Below, one piece after another: positions 45,355 to 54,435 of a stretch of 64,000 nucleotides of DNA (position 1 is the stretch's first letter; each line of letters begins with the position of its first letter). Under the pieces are notes generated by a model. The model was not told the DNA's origin. It saw only the letters and a list, made by a program, of their open reading frames with translations, and did no database searches. A program made the position numbers and the translations under genes. Source of the DNA: an uncultured Clostridium sp. Its GTDB lineage: Bacteria; Bacillota; Clostridia; Clostridiales; Clostridiaceae. The stretch spans positions 37,591 to 101,590 of the forward strand of contig UQBY01000009.1 of assembly GCA_900539375.1 (NCBI GenBank). Reading direction: 5' to 3'.

Positions 45355-47265
45355 TTATTTATTTTTCTTGTATTTTTCTATTTTTTTTGCTAAATTTTCT
45401 AAATACTCATATCTTTCATATTTATATAAAAGTTCCTCTTCAACCTTTTCTTTTTCTTCTACAAGTTCTTGAAGTTTTCCATAACTTGATGAATTTTTAA
45501 CCATTTCCTCTTCAAGTTCTGATATTTTTTCTTCAAGCTTTGATATATCTTCTTCTATTGTTTCATATTCCTTAGCTTCCTTAAAAGAAAATTTAGGTCT
45601 TGTATCTTTATTTTTAACCCTTTGTACTTCAGGCTTTTTTTCCTTTTTCTTTTCATCCTTTTCTACTTCTTCAACTACTTTAGAAATTTGATAATCACTA
45701 AAGTTTCCATGATAAGGCTTTATAAGTCCATTTCCTTCATATGAAAAAATCTTATTACATATTCTATCTAGAAAATATCTATCATGAGATACAACTAAAA
45801 CAACACCTAAAAAACTATCTAAAAAGTCTTCTAAAATAGTTAATGTATTAATATCTAAGTCATTTGTAGGCTCATCTAATAAAAGTACATTAGGAGATTC
45901 CATTAATACTCTTAAAAGATGAAGTCTTCTTCTTTCTCCCCCTGAAAGCTTTTCTATTTTAGAATATTGAAGAGTTCCATCAAAAAGAAATCTTTCACAT
46001 AAAGTAGAGGCTGTTATTTTACTTCCATCAGCTACAGGAATAACTTCTCCACCTTCTTTTATATAATCTATAGCCTTCATATTAGGGTCCATACTAGTAT
46101 TATCTTGAGCAAAACATCCTATTTTAACTGTTTCCCCTACTTCTATTGAACCTGAATCTGGCATAAGTTTTCCTCTTAACATATTTATAAGAGTAGTTTT
46201 TCCTGCTCCATTTTCTCCTACAACACCAATTCTATCTGTTTTAGTAAAAATATAACTAAAATCCTTTATAAGGGTTTTATCTCCAAAAGCCTTTGATATA
46301 TTATCTATTTCTATTATTTTCTTTCCAAGTCTTGTTCCTATAAAAGATATTTCTAAATTTTCCTGTGGTTTTACATATTCTCTATTTACTAATTCATCAA
46401 ATCTTTGAAGTCTTGCCTTTTGCTTTGTAGTTCTAGCCTTTGCACCTCTTCTTACCCATTTAAGTTCATTTCTTATTAAGGATTGTCTTTTATCTTCTAA
46501 AGTTTGCTCTAGCTTTAATCTTTCCATTTTCTTCTCTAAAAAGCTAGTATAATTTCCTTCATAAGAATACATTACTCCTCTATCTAGTTCTAAAATTTTA
46601 TTTGTAACTCTATCTAAAAAATATCTATCATGGGTAATCATTAAAAGAGCACCCTTTCTAGAATTTAAATACTCCTCAAGCCACTCTATTGACTCTGAAT
46701 CAAGATGATTTGTAGGCTCATCTAATATTAATAATTCACAAGGAGAAATAAGAGCTGAGGCAAGAGCTACTCTTTTTTTCTGTCCTCCTGAAAGATTTTT
46801 TATTTTTTCATCATAATTTTTTATTCCAAGTTTATTTAAAATACTTTTAGCTTCACTTTCTAAAGCCCATAAATTTAAATCATCTATTTCCTGTTGAAGT
46901 TTTAAAAGCCTTTCATTTAATTCTTCATTTTTGCCTAAAGATATTTTTTCAACTAAATCCTCATACTCTTTTAGGATTTTCATTTCTCTAGTTTCTCCTC
47001 TAAATATCTGCTCTAAAATAGTTGCATCCTCTTTAAAATTTTGATTTTGAGAAAGATATTCTATCCTAACATTTTTCCCCTTAACAACAGTTCCCTGAAA
47101 AAATTCATCAAATCCTGCAACAATTTTTAAAAAAGTAGATTTACCTGCACCATTTACACCAATAAGACCAACCTTATCTCCTTCATTTATTCCTAAAGAA
47201 ACATCCTTTAAAAGATTTTTCTCACTATAACTTTTACTTATATGTTCTAATGTAATTAAATTCAT
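45355..47265 (-). CDS. ABC-F family ATPase (Uup-like)
   Basis: 636 residues: two ATP-binding cassettes without membrane segments (GVNGAGKST, LSGGQKKRVALASAL; GENGAGKTT, LSGGERRRLHLLR). The family linker lies between them (about 230-310), and a charged coiled coil ends the protein (about 540-636). The C-terminal coil is typical of Uup-type ABC-F proteins, which act on ribosomes or branched DNA. There is no sign of a dedicated antibiotic-resistance type linker. Confidence 0.92.
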   Translation of the reverse strand: MNLITLEHISKSYSEKNLLKDVSLGINEGDKVGLIGVNGAGKSTFLKIVAGFDEFFQGTVVKGKNVRIEYLSQNQNFKEDATILEQIFRGETREMKILKEYEDLVEKISLGKNEELNERLLKLQQEIDDLNLWALESEAKSILNKLGIKNYDEKIKNLSGGQKKRVALASALISPCELLILDEPTNHLDSESIEWLEEYLNSRKGALLMITHDRYFLDRVTNKILELDRGVMYSYEGNYTSFLEKKMERLKLEQTLEDKRQSLIRNELKWVRRGAKARTTKQKARLQRFDELVNREYVKPQENLEISFIGTRLGKKIIEIDNISKAFGDKTLIKDFSYIFTKTDRIGVVGENGAGKTTLINMLRGKLMPDSGSIEVGETVKIGCFAQDNTSMDPNMKAIDYIKEGGEVIPVADGSKITASTLCERFLFDGTLQYSKIEKLSGGERRRLHLLRVLMESPNVLLLDEPTNDLDINTLTILEDFLDSFLGVVLVVSHDRYFLDRICNKIFSYEGNGLIKPYHGNFSDYQISKVVEEVEKDEKKKEKKPEVQRVKNKDTRPKFSFKEAKEYETIEEDISKLEEKISELEEEMVKNSSSYGKLQELVEEKEKVEEELLYKYERYEYLENLAKKIEKYKKNK

Positions 47266-47402
47266 AATAATCCTCTCTTTATTTTACTTTAACTTATTTT
47301 ATTAAAACATTTTTTTAATAAATCTACAAGAATTCTCTTTATTATATCCATCCATAAGTTCTAAGGCAACACAAAATAATAAATATTAATAAAATAAAAA
47401 AA

Positions 47403-47469
47403 TGGGCTGTCCTAGAAAGAAATATTAATACAATGTAATTGCTATAAAATTTCTTTGTTAGACAGTCCA
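47403..47469. repeat. long imperfect inverted repeat, terminator or MITE-like relic
   Basis: TGGGCTGTCCTAGAAAGAAATATTA at the left pairs imperfectly with TAAAATTTCTTTGTTAGACAGTCCA at the right, about 25-base arms with a short AT loop. Flanking A and T runs allow it to work as a terminator for the gene ending at 47475. The GGGCTGTC-type ends also resemble insertion sequence ends. Confidence 0.5.
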
Positions 47470-47474
47470 ATTTT

Positions 47475-47885
47475 TTATAAACTTAAAATTCTTTCTATTT
47501 TTTTAAATGCTATTTCTTTTTTAAGAATACACTTTTCTTTATCAATTTCTATTTTATAAATATTAGGGCATCCTTCTTCTCTCCATTTTTTCATATACTT
47601 TGCATTAACTTCAGTTTTATAGTAATATCTTTCATCATATTCATCAGAAAATTCAAAGTATTTAACAATAGATTTTTTATCAAGATTTATTTCTTCTAAT
47701 TTTAAATTTTTAAAAATAGGTTCAAAAAATCTTATTGGAACTTCATAATTATATCTTCCTCTTATAGCTTTTCCTTCTAATAATGCTCTTTTTAAAAATC
47801 TATAGTTATCTATTTCCTCTTCTTTTATGTTAAGCTTAAATACTGGCTCATTTTTTTGGTTTTTTTCTAGCTTTATTTTTACCAT
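47475..47885 (-). CDS. hypothetical protein
   Basis: About 136 residues, soluble and charged; no motif recognised. It contains ALLEGKAIRGRYNYEVPI and an aromatic-rich YDERYYYKTEV stretch. The gene overlaps the end of the small membrane protein gene in another frame. GGAG lies 10 bases before the ATG at 47885 and only 1 before that at 47894, so the inner start is preferred. The overlap suggests translational coupling. Confidence 0.55.
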   Translation of the reverse strand: MVKIKLEKNQKNEPVFKLNIKEEEIDNYRFLKRALLEGKAIRGRYNYEVPIRFFEPIFKNLKLEEINLDKKSIVKYFEFSDEYDERYYYKTEVNAKYMKKWREEGCPNIYKIEIDKEKCILKKEIAFKKIERILSL

Positions 47886-48159
47886 TTTTACCATTCTCCA
47901 TAAATAATGAATCTAACCCTAAAAATATAAATGCAATAAAAGCACATATAACAACTACTTTTATCATTTTTTCATTTTCTATCTTAGCTTTAAAAGATAG
48001 AGAAACCATTATGTACGCTACTGCTGCTGTTACTCCAGTTCCAAATAGGTGAACTATTATACTAACATTTTTTTTAGGTATAGACTTTTTTAAATTTAAT
48101 AATTCTTGTAAAAATAATATTACCAAAGCTATGTTTAATATTATTGTGACTATTGACAT
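47848..48159 (-). CDS. small membrane protein, hypothetical
   Basis: 103 residues with three hydrophobic segments (about 4-20, 33-54, 66-86) and a strongly basic end (KNGKNKARKKPKK) that should lie in the cytoplasm. No family recognised. It begins 17 bases after the exonuclease gene and has AGGAGG upstream. Confidence 0.6.
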   Translation of the reverse strand: MSIVTIILNIALVILFLQELLNLKKSIPKKNVSIIVHLFGTGVTAAVAYIMVSLSFKAKIENEKMIKVVVICAFIAFIFLGLDSLFMENGKNGKNKARKKPKK

Positions 48160-48176
48160 CTATTTTGTTCCTCCTG

Positions 48177-48932
48177 CTACTTTAATATAAGTTCTACTGG
48201 GCAATGGTCTGAACCCATAATATCACTTAAAATGTTAGCACTCTTTAGTTTATCCTTTAAAGCTTCAGATACTAAAAAATAGTCAATTCTCCATCCTGCA
48301 TTCTTTTCTCTAGCACTAAATCTATAAGACCACCAAGAATATTTTCCTTCTTCATTTGGATAAAAATATCTAAATGTGTCTATAAAACCATCATTTAAAA
48401 GTTCTGTGAATTTTTTTCTCTCTTCATCTGTAAAGCCTGCATTTTTTCTATTTGTTTTAGGATTTTTTAAATCTATTTCTTTATGAGCCACATTTAAATC
48501 CCCACATATAACAACTGGTTTCTTTTTTTCAAGTTCTTTTATGTAAGCTTTAAAATCCTTTTCCCATTTCATTCTATAATCTAATCTTTTAAGTTCTGTT
48601 TGAGAATTTGGGGTATATACTGTAACTAAATAATAATCTTCAAATTCTAAAGTTATTACTCTTCCTTCTTTATCATGTTCTTCTATTCCTATTCCTTTAG
48701 TTACTAAAATAGGTTTAATCTTTGTAAATATAGCTGTTCCTGAATATCCTTTTTTCTCTGCATAATTCCAATACATTTCATACCCTGGAAAACTTAAATC
48801 TATTTGTCCTTCTTGAAGTTTAGTTTCTTGAATACAAAATATATCTGCATTAATTTCATTAAAAATATCTACAAATCCCTTTTTATAAATAGCTCTTAAA
48901 CCATTTACATTCCATGAAATCATTTTTGTCAT
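48177..48932 (-). CDS. xth: exodeoxyribonuclease III / AP endonuclease
   Basis: 251 residues. Motifs of the Xth family are clear: MISWNVNGLRA, CIQETKL (metal Glu), NSQTELKRLDYR, VICGDLNVAH, and the ending GSDHCPVEL with catalytic Asp-His. It cuts DNA at abasic sites during base excision repair. GGAGG precedes the ATG. Confidence 0.95.
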   Translation of the reverse strand: MTKMISWNVNGLRAIYKKGFVDIFNEINADIFCIQETKLQEGQIDLSFPGYEMYWNYAEKKGYSGTAIFTKIKPILVTKGIGIEEHDKEGRVITLEFEDYYLVTVYTPNSQTELKRLDYRMKWEKDFKAYIKELEKKKPVVICGDLNVAHKEIDLKNPKTNRKNAGFTDEERKKFTELLNDGFIDTFRYFYPNEEGKYSWWSYRFSAREKNAGWRIDYFLVSEALKDKLKSANILSDIMGSDHCPVELILK

Positions 48933-49061
48933 AAGTTTTTTCCTCCATACTTATAATATAAAGAATTATATCATACCTTATATTACAGTTCAAAAATAAA
49001 TAAATTACAATTTAGTAATAATTAATTTTTTACAAGGAAACCTTTTTATTTTTTAAATAAG

Positions 49062-49108
49062 AAAGGACTGAAAATAATGATTATTAATCATAATTAACAG
49101 TCCTTTTT
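49062..49108 (-). terminator. terminator of the ACT/UPF0210 operon
   Basis: AAAGGACTG pairs with CAGTCCTTT; the inner bases ATAATGATTATTAATCAT add AT pairing. T runs follow on the minus strand. Confidence 0.75.
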
Positions 49109-49117
49109 ATGTATTAA

Positions 49118-50485
49118 CTAGTTTTTAAAGGAATGTATTGGAGCTGGAATTCTTCCACCTCTTGCAATAAATTTTTCTGATGAATTTTCATTTACTTTCA
49201 TTACAGGGGCTCTTCCTAAAAGTCCTCCAAATTCAACCATATCTCCAACCTTACATCCTGGAGCTGGAATAATTCTAACTGCTGTAGTTTTATTGTTAAT
49301 AACTCCAATTGCTGCTTCATCTGCTATCATAGCTGATAAAGTAGAAGCTGGTGTATCTCCTGGAACTGCAATCATATCAAGACCTACTGAACATACACAT
49401 GTCATAGCTTCAAGCTTTTCTAGGTTTAATGAATGATTTAAAACAGCATCTATCATTCCTGCATCTTCTGAAACTGGAATGAAAGCACCACTTAGTCCTC
49501 CAACATGACTACATGCCATAACTCCACCTTTTTTAACAGCATCATTTAACATTGCAAGAGCTGCTGTAGTACCATGTGTTCCAACTGTTTCAAGACCCAT
49601 TTCTTCTAAAATGTGAGCTACAGAATCTCCTATTGCTGGTGTTGGTGCTAAAGATAAATCAATTATTCCAAATGGAACATTTAATCTCTTTGAAGCTTCT
49701 TGAGCAACTAATTCTCCCATTCTTGTTACCTTAAAGGCTGTCTTCTTTATAGTTTCTGCTAAAACGTCAAAGGATTCTCCTCTAACCTTTTCTATTGCTC
49801 TTTCTACAACTCCAGGTCCACTAACTCCAACATTTATAACAACATCAGCTTCTCCAACACCATGGAAAGCACCTGCCATAAATGGGTTATCTTCTACTGC
49901 ATTTGCAAATACAACAAGTTTTGCACATCCAAATCCTTTTTGTTCCTTTGTAAGTTCTGCAGTTTCCTTCATTATAACTCCAAGGTCTCTTACAGCATTC
50001 ATATTTATACCTGACTTAGAAGAACCTACATTTACAGAAGAACATACTTTTTTAGTTTTTGCTAAAGCTTCTGGAATAGATTTTATAAGTATTTTATCTC
50101 CCTTAGTACATCCTTTTTGTACTAAAGCTGAAAATCCTCCAATAAAGTCAATTCCAAGTTCTTCTGCTGCTTTATCTAAAGTTTCTGCAAACTTTACATA
50201 ATTATCTTCATCAGTAGCTCCACCTATTATTGAAATTGGTGTAACTGATACTCTTTTATTAACTATTGGAATACCAAATTCATTTTCAATTTCCTTTGCA
50301 ACTTTAACTAAATCCTTAGCACAAGTCATTATTTTATTATATATTTTTTCTCTTGCCTTATCTCCATCTGGGTCTATACAATCTAATAAAGAAATTCCCA
50401 TAGTTATTGTTCTAATATCTAACTTTTCTTCCTCTATCATCTTTATAGTTTCAAGAACATTTTGGGCATTTATGTTATAACTCAT
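49118..50485 (-). CDS. UPF0210 / PFL-family (DUF711) protein
   Basis: 455 residues, full length for the family, with glycine-rich stretches such as GFSALVQKGCTKGD, GVSGPGVVERA, GTHGTTAAL and CSHVGGLSGAFIPVSEDAGM. The biochemical function is unknown despite the family name. It lies 20 bases after the ACT-domain gene, an almost universal pairing in Firmicutes. A T-box leader precedes both, which points to a link with amino acid supply. Confidence 0.92.
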   Translation of the reverse strand: MSYNINAQNVLETIKMIEEEKLDIRTITMGISLLDCIDPDGDKAREKIYNKIMTCAKDLVKVAKEIENEFGIPIVNKRVSVTPISIIGGATDEDNYVKFAETLDKAAEELGIDFIGGFSALVQKGCTKGDKILIKSIPEALAKTKKVCSSVNVGSSKSGINMNAVRDLGVIMKETAELTKEQKGFGCAKLVVFANAVEDNPFMAGAFHGVGEADVVINVGVSGPGVVERAIEKVRGESFDVLAETIKKTAFKVTRMGELVAQEASKRLNVPFGIIDLSLAPTPAIGDSVAHILEEMGLETVGTHGTTAALAMLNDAVKKGGVMACSHVGGLSGAFIPVSEDAGMIDAVLNHSLNLEKLEAMTCVCSVGLDMIAVPGDTPASTLSAMIADEAAIGVINNKTTAVRIIPAPGCKVGDMVEFGGLLGRAPVMKVNENSSEKFIARGGRIPAPIHSFKN

Positions 50486-50505
50486 TAAAAATTCCTCCTA
50501 AAAAA

Positions 50506-50775
50506 TTATAGTGAATGCATAGATTTAAAAATATCTTCTCTTTGAATCTTAATGTCAACACCTAATTCTTTACCCTTTGCTGAAAGAGCAGCCTTTATAG
50601 CATCAAAATTTTCATTTGCATCTTTAATGTCAGTCATCATCATCATTGTAAAGTAATTATCCATAATTGTTTGTGAAACATTTAAGATATTTACATTAAA
50701 CTTTTGAAGTTCTGCACTTACTCCTGCTATAATTCCTACTTTGTCTTCCCCTATTACTGTCAATATTGCTTTCAT
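50506..50775 (-). CDS. ACT-domain protein, UPF0237 family
   Basis: 89 residues: a single ACT domain (MKAILTVIGEDKVGIIAGV, FNVNILNVSQTIMDNYFTM), the amino-acid-sensing fold. A longer frame runs up into the T-box leader, but the family start MKAIL with TAGGAG 9 bases upstream is preferred. Probably acts with the downstream UPF0210 protein. Confidence 0.92.
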   Translation of the reverse strand: MKAILTVIGEDKVGIIAGVSAELQKFNVNILNVSQTIMDNYFTMMMMTDIKDANENFDAIKAALSAKGKELGVDIKIQREDIFKSMHSL

Positions 50776-50799
50776 AAAATCAACTCCTAAAAATATTAT

Positions 50800-50995
50800 A
50801 TAAACAAAAAGACTCATACCAAACAAAGGGACGAAAAATATTCCGCGGTTCCACCCTTCTTGACATAAGTCCATCTTTCAAAATTATGCTCTAGGACTCC
50901 TTTCCCTATACCATTACTTAGTTTCTTCCACCAAACGAAACCTCTCTTAAAGAATAAATATAAGTACTCTTTCCTTTCAACGCAATTTATTACAT
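50800..50995 (-). ncRNA. T-box riboswitch leader
   Basis: On the minus strand AGGGTGGAACCGCGG (about 50841-50856) is the conserved T-box antiterminator sequence that binds the uncharged tRNA end. Upstream, AGAGAGG and GGTGGAAG fit stem I elements, with ACTTA/TAAGT pairing below them. AAGGG and CCCTT can form the competing hairpin before the ACT gene. I could not settle the specifier codon; GGT and GTA in AATGGTATAGGG are the candidates. Confidence 0.88.
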
Positions 50996-51065
50996 TACTA
51001 GTTCATTTTATACATTTTTACCTACTTTGTCAATTTACTTTAGAAATTTTTTTATTAGCTTAAAA

Positions 51066-51827
51066 TTATATCCAACCAAAATGTCTTAAAGCATATTCAA
51101 TTCCATTATCATCACAATTTTTTGTTATAAAATCTGCTTTTTCCTTTAGCTCCTTTGTGGCATTACCCATAGCAATACTTGTCCACTCATCAAGAAACAT
51201 TTTTAAATCATTTGACTCATCTCCAAAGACTACCACATCTTTATAAGGGGCATTAAAATAATCCATAACCTTTTTAATTCCTATAGATTTATCATCATCT
51301 TCTATAAAAAGACACCTTTCATGAAATCTTGTAGAACTTAAATATTTTAAAGACTTTATATCCTTTTCCATTTCTTTTGTGCAACTTATATATATTTTTC
51401 TTATAGTTTTTATTTTATGAAAATCTAAATCTTTCTTTAGCTTAGTTTTTGTATAGCCATCTTCTATTTCTTTCATAAATTGTTCTCTATTACAATAACG
51501 TACACATTCATCATTATAATTTATGCTCCAAGCAATACCTTTTTCATCTAATTCCTCTAAAAGATTTATACATAAATTATAATCTAAAGGCTCTACTCCT
51601 ATAAGCTTTCCATTTATAGTAACTCCACTACCTCCATCACTTACTAAATTATTTATTCCTAAATCTTTGCAATAATTTATAGCATTTATATACAGTCTAC
51701 CTGTTGCAATTGCTACAAAGTGACCATTTTTTTGAAGAAGCTTTACTGCTCTTTTTGTATTTTTAGGTATTATTCCTGTGTTTCCTACAGCTAATGTTCC
51801 ATCTATATCAAAAAAGAAATATTTCAT
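51066..51827 (-). CDS. HAD-superfamily (Cof-type) phosphatase
   Basis: About 253 residues. Motif I is FFFDIDGTLAVGN, followed by IATGRLY (motif II region) and VVFGDESNDLKMF (motif IV), with a Cof-type cap between. Such enzymes dephosphorylate small metabolites; the substrate is not evident. I start at MKYFFFDID because GGGG lies 9 bases before it; the longer frame adds eight residues that overlap this site. Confidence 0.88.
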   Translation of the reverse strand: MKYFFFDIDGTLAVGNTGIIPKNTKRAVKLLQKNGHFVAIATGRLYINAINYCKDLGINNLVSDGGSGVTINGKLIGVEPLDYNLCINLLEELDEKGIAWSINYNDECVRYCNREQFMKEIEDGYTKTKLKKDLDFHKIKTIRKIYISCTKEMEKDIKSLKYLSSTRFHERCLFIEDDDKSIGIKKVMDYFNAPYKDVVVFGDESNDLKMFLDEWTSIAMGNATKELKEKADFITKNCDDNGIEYALRHFGWI

Positions 51828-52009
51828 AATATTCATCCCCTTATAAACCATAATTTACACTAAAAATCTCTTTCATTATATCATATATAAAAAAGTTTTA
51901 ATTATTATGTACCCCTACATTTTTAATAATTTGCTTTTTTTTATTGGTTATTTTATAATTTTTATTTAGGTAGATTTTTTATTTTATTAAAATTTATATT
52001 ACTTAAAAA

Positions 52010-52048
52010 CTGAGGATTTTTTAATGTTCCTTAGTTTTTTCCTAAGGA
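52010..52048 (+). promoter_or_regulatory. possible translational switch before the pyridoxal kinase gene
   Basis: Three short segments can pair in two exclusive ways. CTGAGGA (52010) or CTAAGGA (52042) can each pair with TCCTTAG (52028). The third segment includes the AAGGA ribosome site for the TTG start at 52058. One fold hides the site, the other frees it. A hypothesis from sequence only. Confidence 0.4.
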
Positions 52049-52057
52049 TGTGAGATT

Positions 52058-52891
52058 TTGAGTACAATTAGGCAAAAAAAAATTGCTATAGTTAATGATG
52101 TTACTGGATTTGGAAGATGCTCCGTTTCTGTTGCCCTTCCTATTATTTCTGCTTTAAAGGTTCAAGGCTGTATACTTCCAACAGCTATATTTTCAAGTCA
52201 TACTGGATTTGAACATTTCTTTTTTGAAGATTATACTTCTAAAATGAATGCTTATATAAATAAATGGGAACAATTAAATTTAAGCTTTGATGGTATCTAT
52301 ACAGGTTTTTTAGGTTCTAAAGAACAAATTGAAATAGTATGTAACTTTTTAAAAAAATTTAAAACTAAAGATACTATTGCAATTATAGACCCTGTTATGG
52401 GGGATTATGGGAAAATATATCCTACCTATACAAAAGAAATGTGTGAAGAAATGAAACGTTTAGTAAAATTTGCAGATGTAATGACTCCAAACCTTACAGA
52501 GGTTTGTAATTTACTAGATATAAATTATCCAAAGGAAATGTTAAGCTATGAAGAGCTTGAAAAGTTAGCCCATAGCCTTGCTATTCAAGGTCCAAAAAAA
52601 ATAGTTATAACAGGCCTTCAAAGAAATGATGGCTATATAGAAAACTTTGTTTATGAAGAAGGAAAACCTTATTCTATAGTACGTGCAAAAAAAATAGGCA
52701 TTGACCGTTCTGGAACTGGTGATGTTTTCTGCTCCATTATTGCAGCAGATGCTGTTAATGGTATAAATTTTGTAGATTCAGTTAAAAAGGCTTCTAATTT
52801 TATAAGTAAATGCCTTGAATTTACTACTAAATTAAATATGCCTTCTAATTATGGAGTATGTTTTGAAGAGTTCTTAACAGAACTAAAATAA
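52058..52891 (+). CDS. pdxY: pyridoxal/pyridoxamine kinase
   Basis: 277 residues of the ribokinase-like PdxK/PdxY type: IAIVNDVTGFGRCSVSVALP near the start, IDPVMGDYGKIY, MTPNLTEVCNLL and the anion-hole motif GIDRSGTGDVF near the end. It phosphorylates vitamin B6 vitamers in salvage. The start is TTG with AAGGA 9 bases upstream. It reads against the genes on its left and is followed after 39 bases by the radical SAM gene. Confidence 0.9.
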   Translation: MSTIRQKKIAIVNDVTGFGRCSVSVALPIISALKVQGCILPTAIFSSHTGFEHFFFEDYTSKMNAYINKWEQLNLSFDGIYTGFLGSKEQIEIVCNFLKKFKTKDTIAIIDPVMGDYGKIYPTYTKEMCEEMKRLVKFADVMTPNLTEVCNLLDINYPKEMLSYEELEKLAHSLAIQGPKKIVITGLQRNDGYIENFVYEEGKPYSIVRAKKIGIDRSGTGDVFCSIIAADAVNGINFVDSVKKASNFISKCLEFTTKLNMPSNYGVCFEEFLTELK

Positions 52892-52930
52892 AAACTAAAA
52901 AAATTTTAATTTTGTAAAGGGTGATTTTTT

Positions 52931-53596
52931 ATGGTAATTTTATATACTTATAAAGATGGTGTTTATTATAACCTTAATAATATTTCTTTAGAAGAAATGA
53001 ATAAACAAGGAATAAAAAATAATATTTATGTTAATTTAACAAATCGTTGTCCATGTTCTTGTACATTTTGCTTAAGACAAACAAAGGAAATGACTGAACA
53101 AAATTGTTTATGGCTAAAAAAAGAACCTACTGTTGAAGAAGTTATAGCTGAATTTGAAAAGCTTGACCTTTCTAAGTATAATGAAGTAATATTCTGTGGT
53201 TTTGGAGAACCTACAGAAAGACTTGATGACCTTCTTTTAGTTGCAAAATATTTAAAAAATAGAAGAAAAGAAATTCTTATACGTATAAATTCTAATGGGC
53301 TTTCAGATTTAGTAAATGAAAAAGAAACTGCTCCTCTTTTTAAAGGATTAGTTGATACAATGTCTATAAGTCTTAATGCTTCAACTGCTGAAGAATATTA
53401 TCGTCTTACAAGAAGTAAATTTGGTATTAAATCCTATGAAGAAATACAAAAATTTGCAATAGCTTGTAAAAAATATATTCCTCATGTAGTTTTTACAGTA
53501 GTTGATTGTATTGGTGAAGAGGAAATAAAGGCTTGCCAAAAGGTTTGTGATAACTTAAATATTCCTCTTAGAGTAAGAGCTTTTGAGGCTAACTAG
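52931..53596 (+). CDS. TatD-linked radical SAM protein
   Basis: 221 residues, a short radical SAM enzyme. The cluster motif CPCSCTFC fits CxxxCxxC, with YVNLTNRC before it and VIFCGFGEPTERLDDL after. This matches a family usually found beside, or fused to, TatD DNases (TIGR04038-like). No TatD gene is in the window, so it is an orphan. AAAGGGTGA precedes the ATG. Its substrate is unknown. Confidence 0.82.
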   Translation: MVILYTYKDGVYYNLNNISLEEMNKQGIKNNIYVNLTNRCPCSCTFCLRQTKEMTEQNCLWLKKEPTVEEVIAEFEKLDLSKYNEVIFCGFGEPTERLDDLLLVAKYLKNRRKEILIRINSNGLSDLVNEKETAPLFKGLVDTMSISLNASTAEEYYRLTRSKFGIKSYEEIQKFAIACKKYIPHVVFTVVDCIGEEEIKACQKVCDNLNIPLRVRAFEAN

Positions 53597-53652
53597 TAAA
53601 TAGCTTTTCTTTAAAATATAGTGGTTTTACATAAAAATTTATAAAGTATAAA

Positions 53653-53714
53653 AAAATCTTAGGTTCATTATTTTTTAAGTAGTAACTTAAATTATATAAT
53701 GAATCTAAGATTTT
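53653..53714. terminator. bidirectional terminator
   Basis: AAAATCTTAGGTTCATTAT pairs with ATAATGAATCTAAGATTTT (one base bulged). It lies between the convergent radical SAM and Crp-family genes and can end both. Confidence 0.8.
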
Positions 53715-53738
53715 AATAATATTATTTCCTTATTAAAC

Positions 53739-54401
53739 TTAAAAAAGTATATTTTCAAGTTCTTCTTTATTAATAATTTTAATAGTTTTTCTATTAAAGT
53801 CTATTATTTCTAAAGTTTTAAGCTTCATTAATTCTCTTGAAAAAGATGGTCTTGGTATTCCAAGCTTTGCTGCTATATCTTCTTTACTTTCATTAAGATT
53901 TATTATATTAGTATTTTGCAACATACTTTCTTCTAAAATATAATTTGCCACCTTTTCTTTTACACTTTTAAAAGAAATATTTTTAATTTTTTTATTAAGC
54001 ATAAGAACCTTATCACTTAAAATTCTCATAAAATTTTCTAAAATCTTTTTATTTTCAAAGCATAATTTTAAAACATCTTCTTTTTTTATATACATAATTA
54101 AACAATCTTTAACTGCTAGAACTGTAGCTGGATATAAAGCTTTTTCACTAAAAACTAATGCTTCTCCAAAGGCCTCTCCTTTAGATAGCTTTTTTAAAAC
54201 AATATATTTTCCATTACAATATATTCTTTGCATTTCTATTGTTCCTTCAAGAATTATTCCTAAGGAAGTACAAATTTCTCCTTCATGAGAAAGTATTTGT
54301 CCTTTTTTATATTTTATTTTAGTTGAAAAACTATTTTCTAAAATTTCTTCTACTTCTTTCTCTGTTAAATTTTTAAATAAATCACTATTTTTTAAATCCA
54401 T
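53739..54401 (-). CDS. Crp/Fnr-family transcriptional regulator
   Basis: 220 residues: cyclic-nucleotide-binding fold (about 15-115; GQILSHEGEICTSLGIILEG, GEAFGEALVF) and a winged helix (about 150-215; KEDIAAKLGIPRPSFSRELMKL). No FNR-type iron-sulfur cysteine cluster is seen. Likely effector and targets unknown. Confidence 0.88.
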   Translation of the reverse strand: MDLKNSDLFKNLTEKEVEEILENSFSTKIKYKKGQILSHEGEICTSLGIILEGTIEMQRIYCNGKYIVLKKLSKGEAFGEALVFSEKALYPATVLAVKDCLIMYIKKEDVLKLCFENKKILENFMRILSDKVLMLNKKIKNISFKSVKEKVANYILEESMLQNTNIINLNESKEDIAAKLGIPRPSFSRELMKLKTLEIIDFNRKTIKIINKEELENILF

Positions 54402-54435
54402 TTTTTATATTTCTTATTATATCTATCCTAATATT

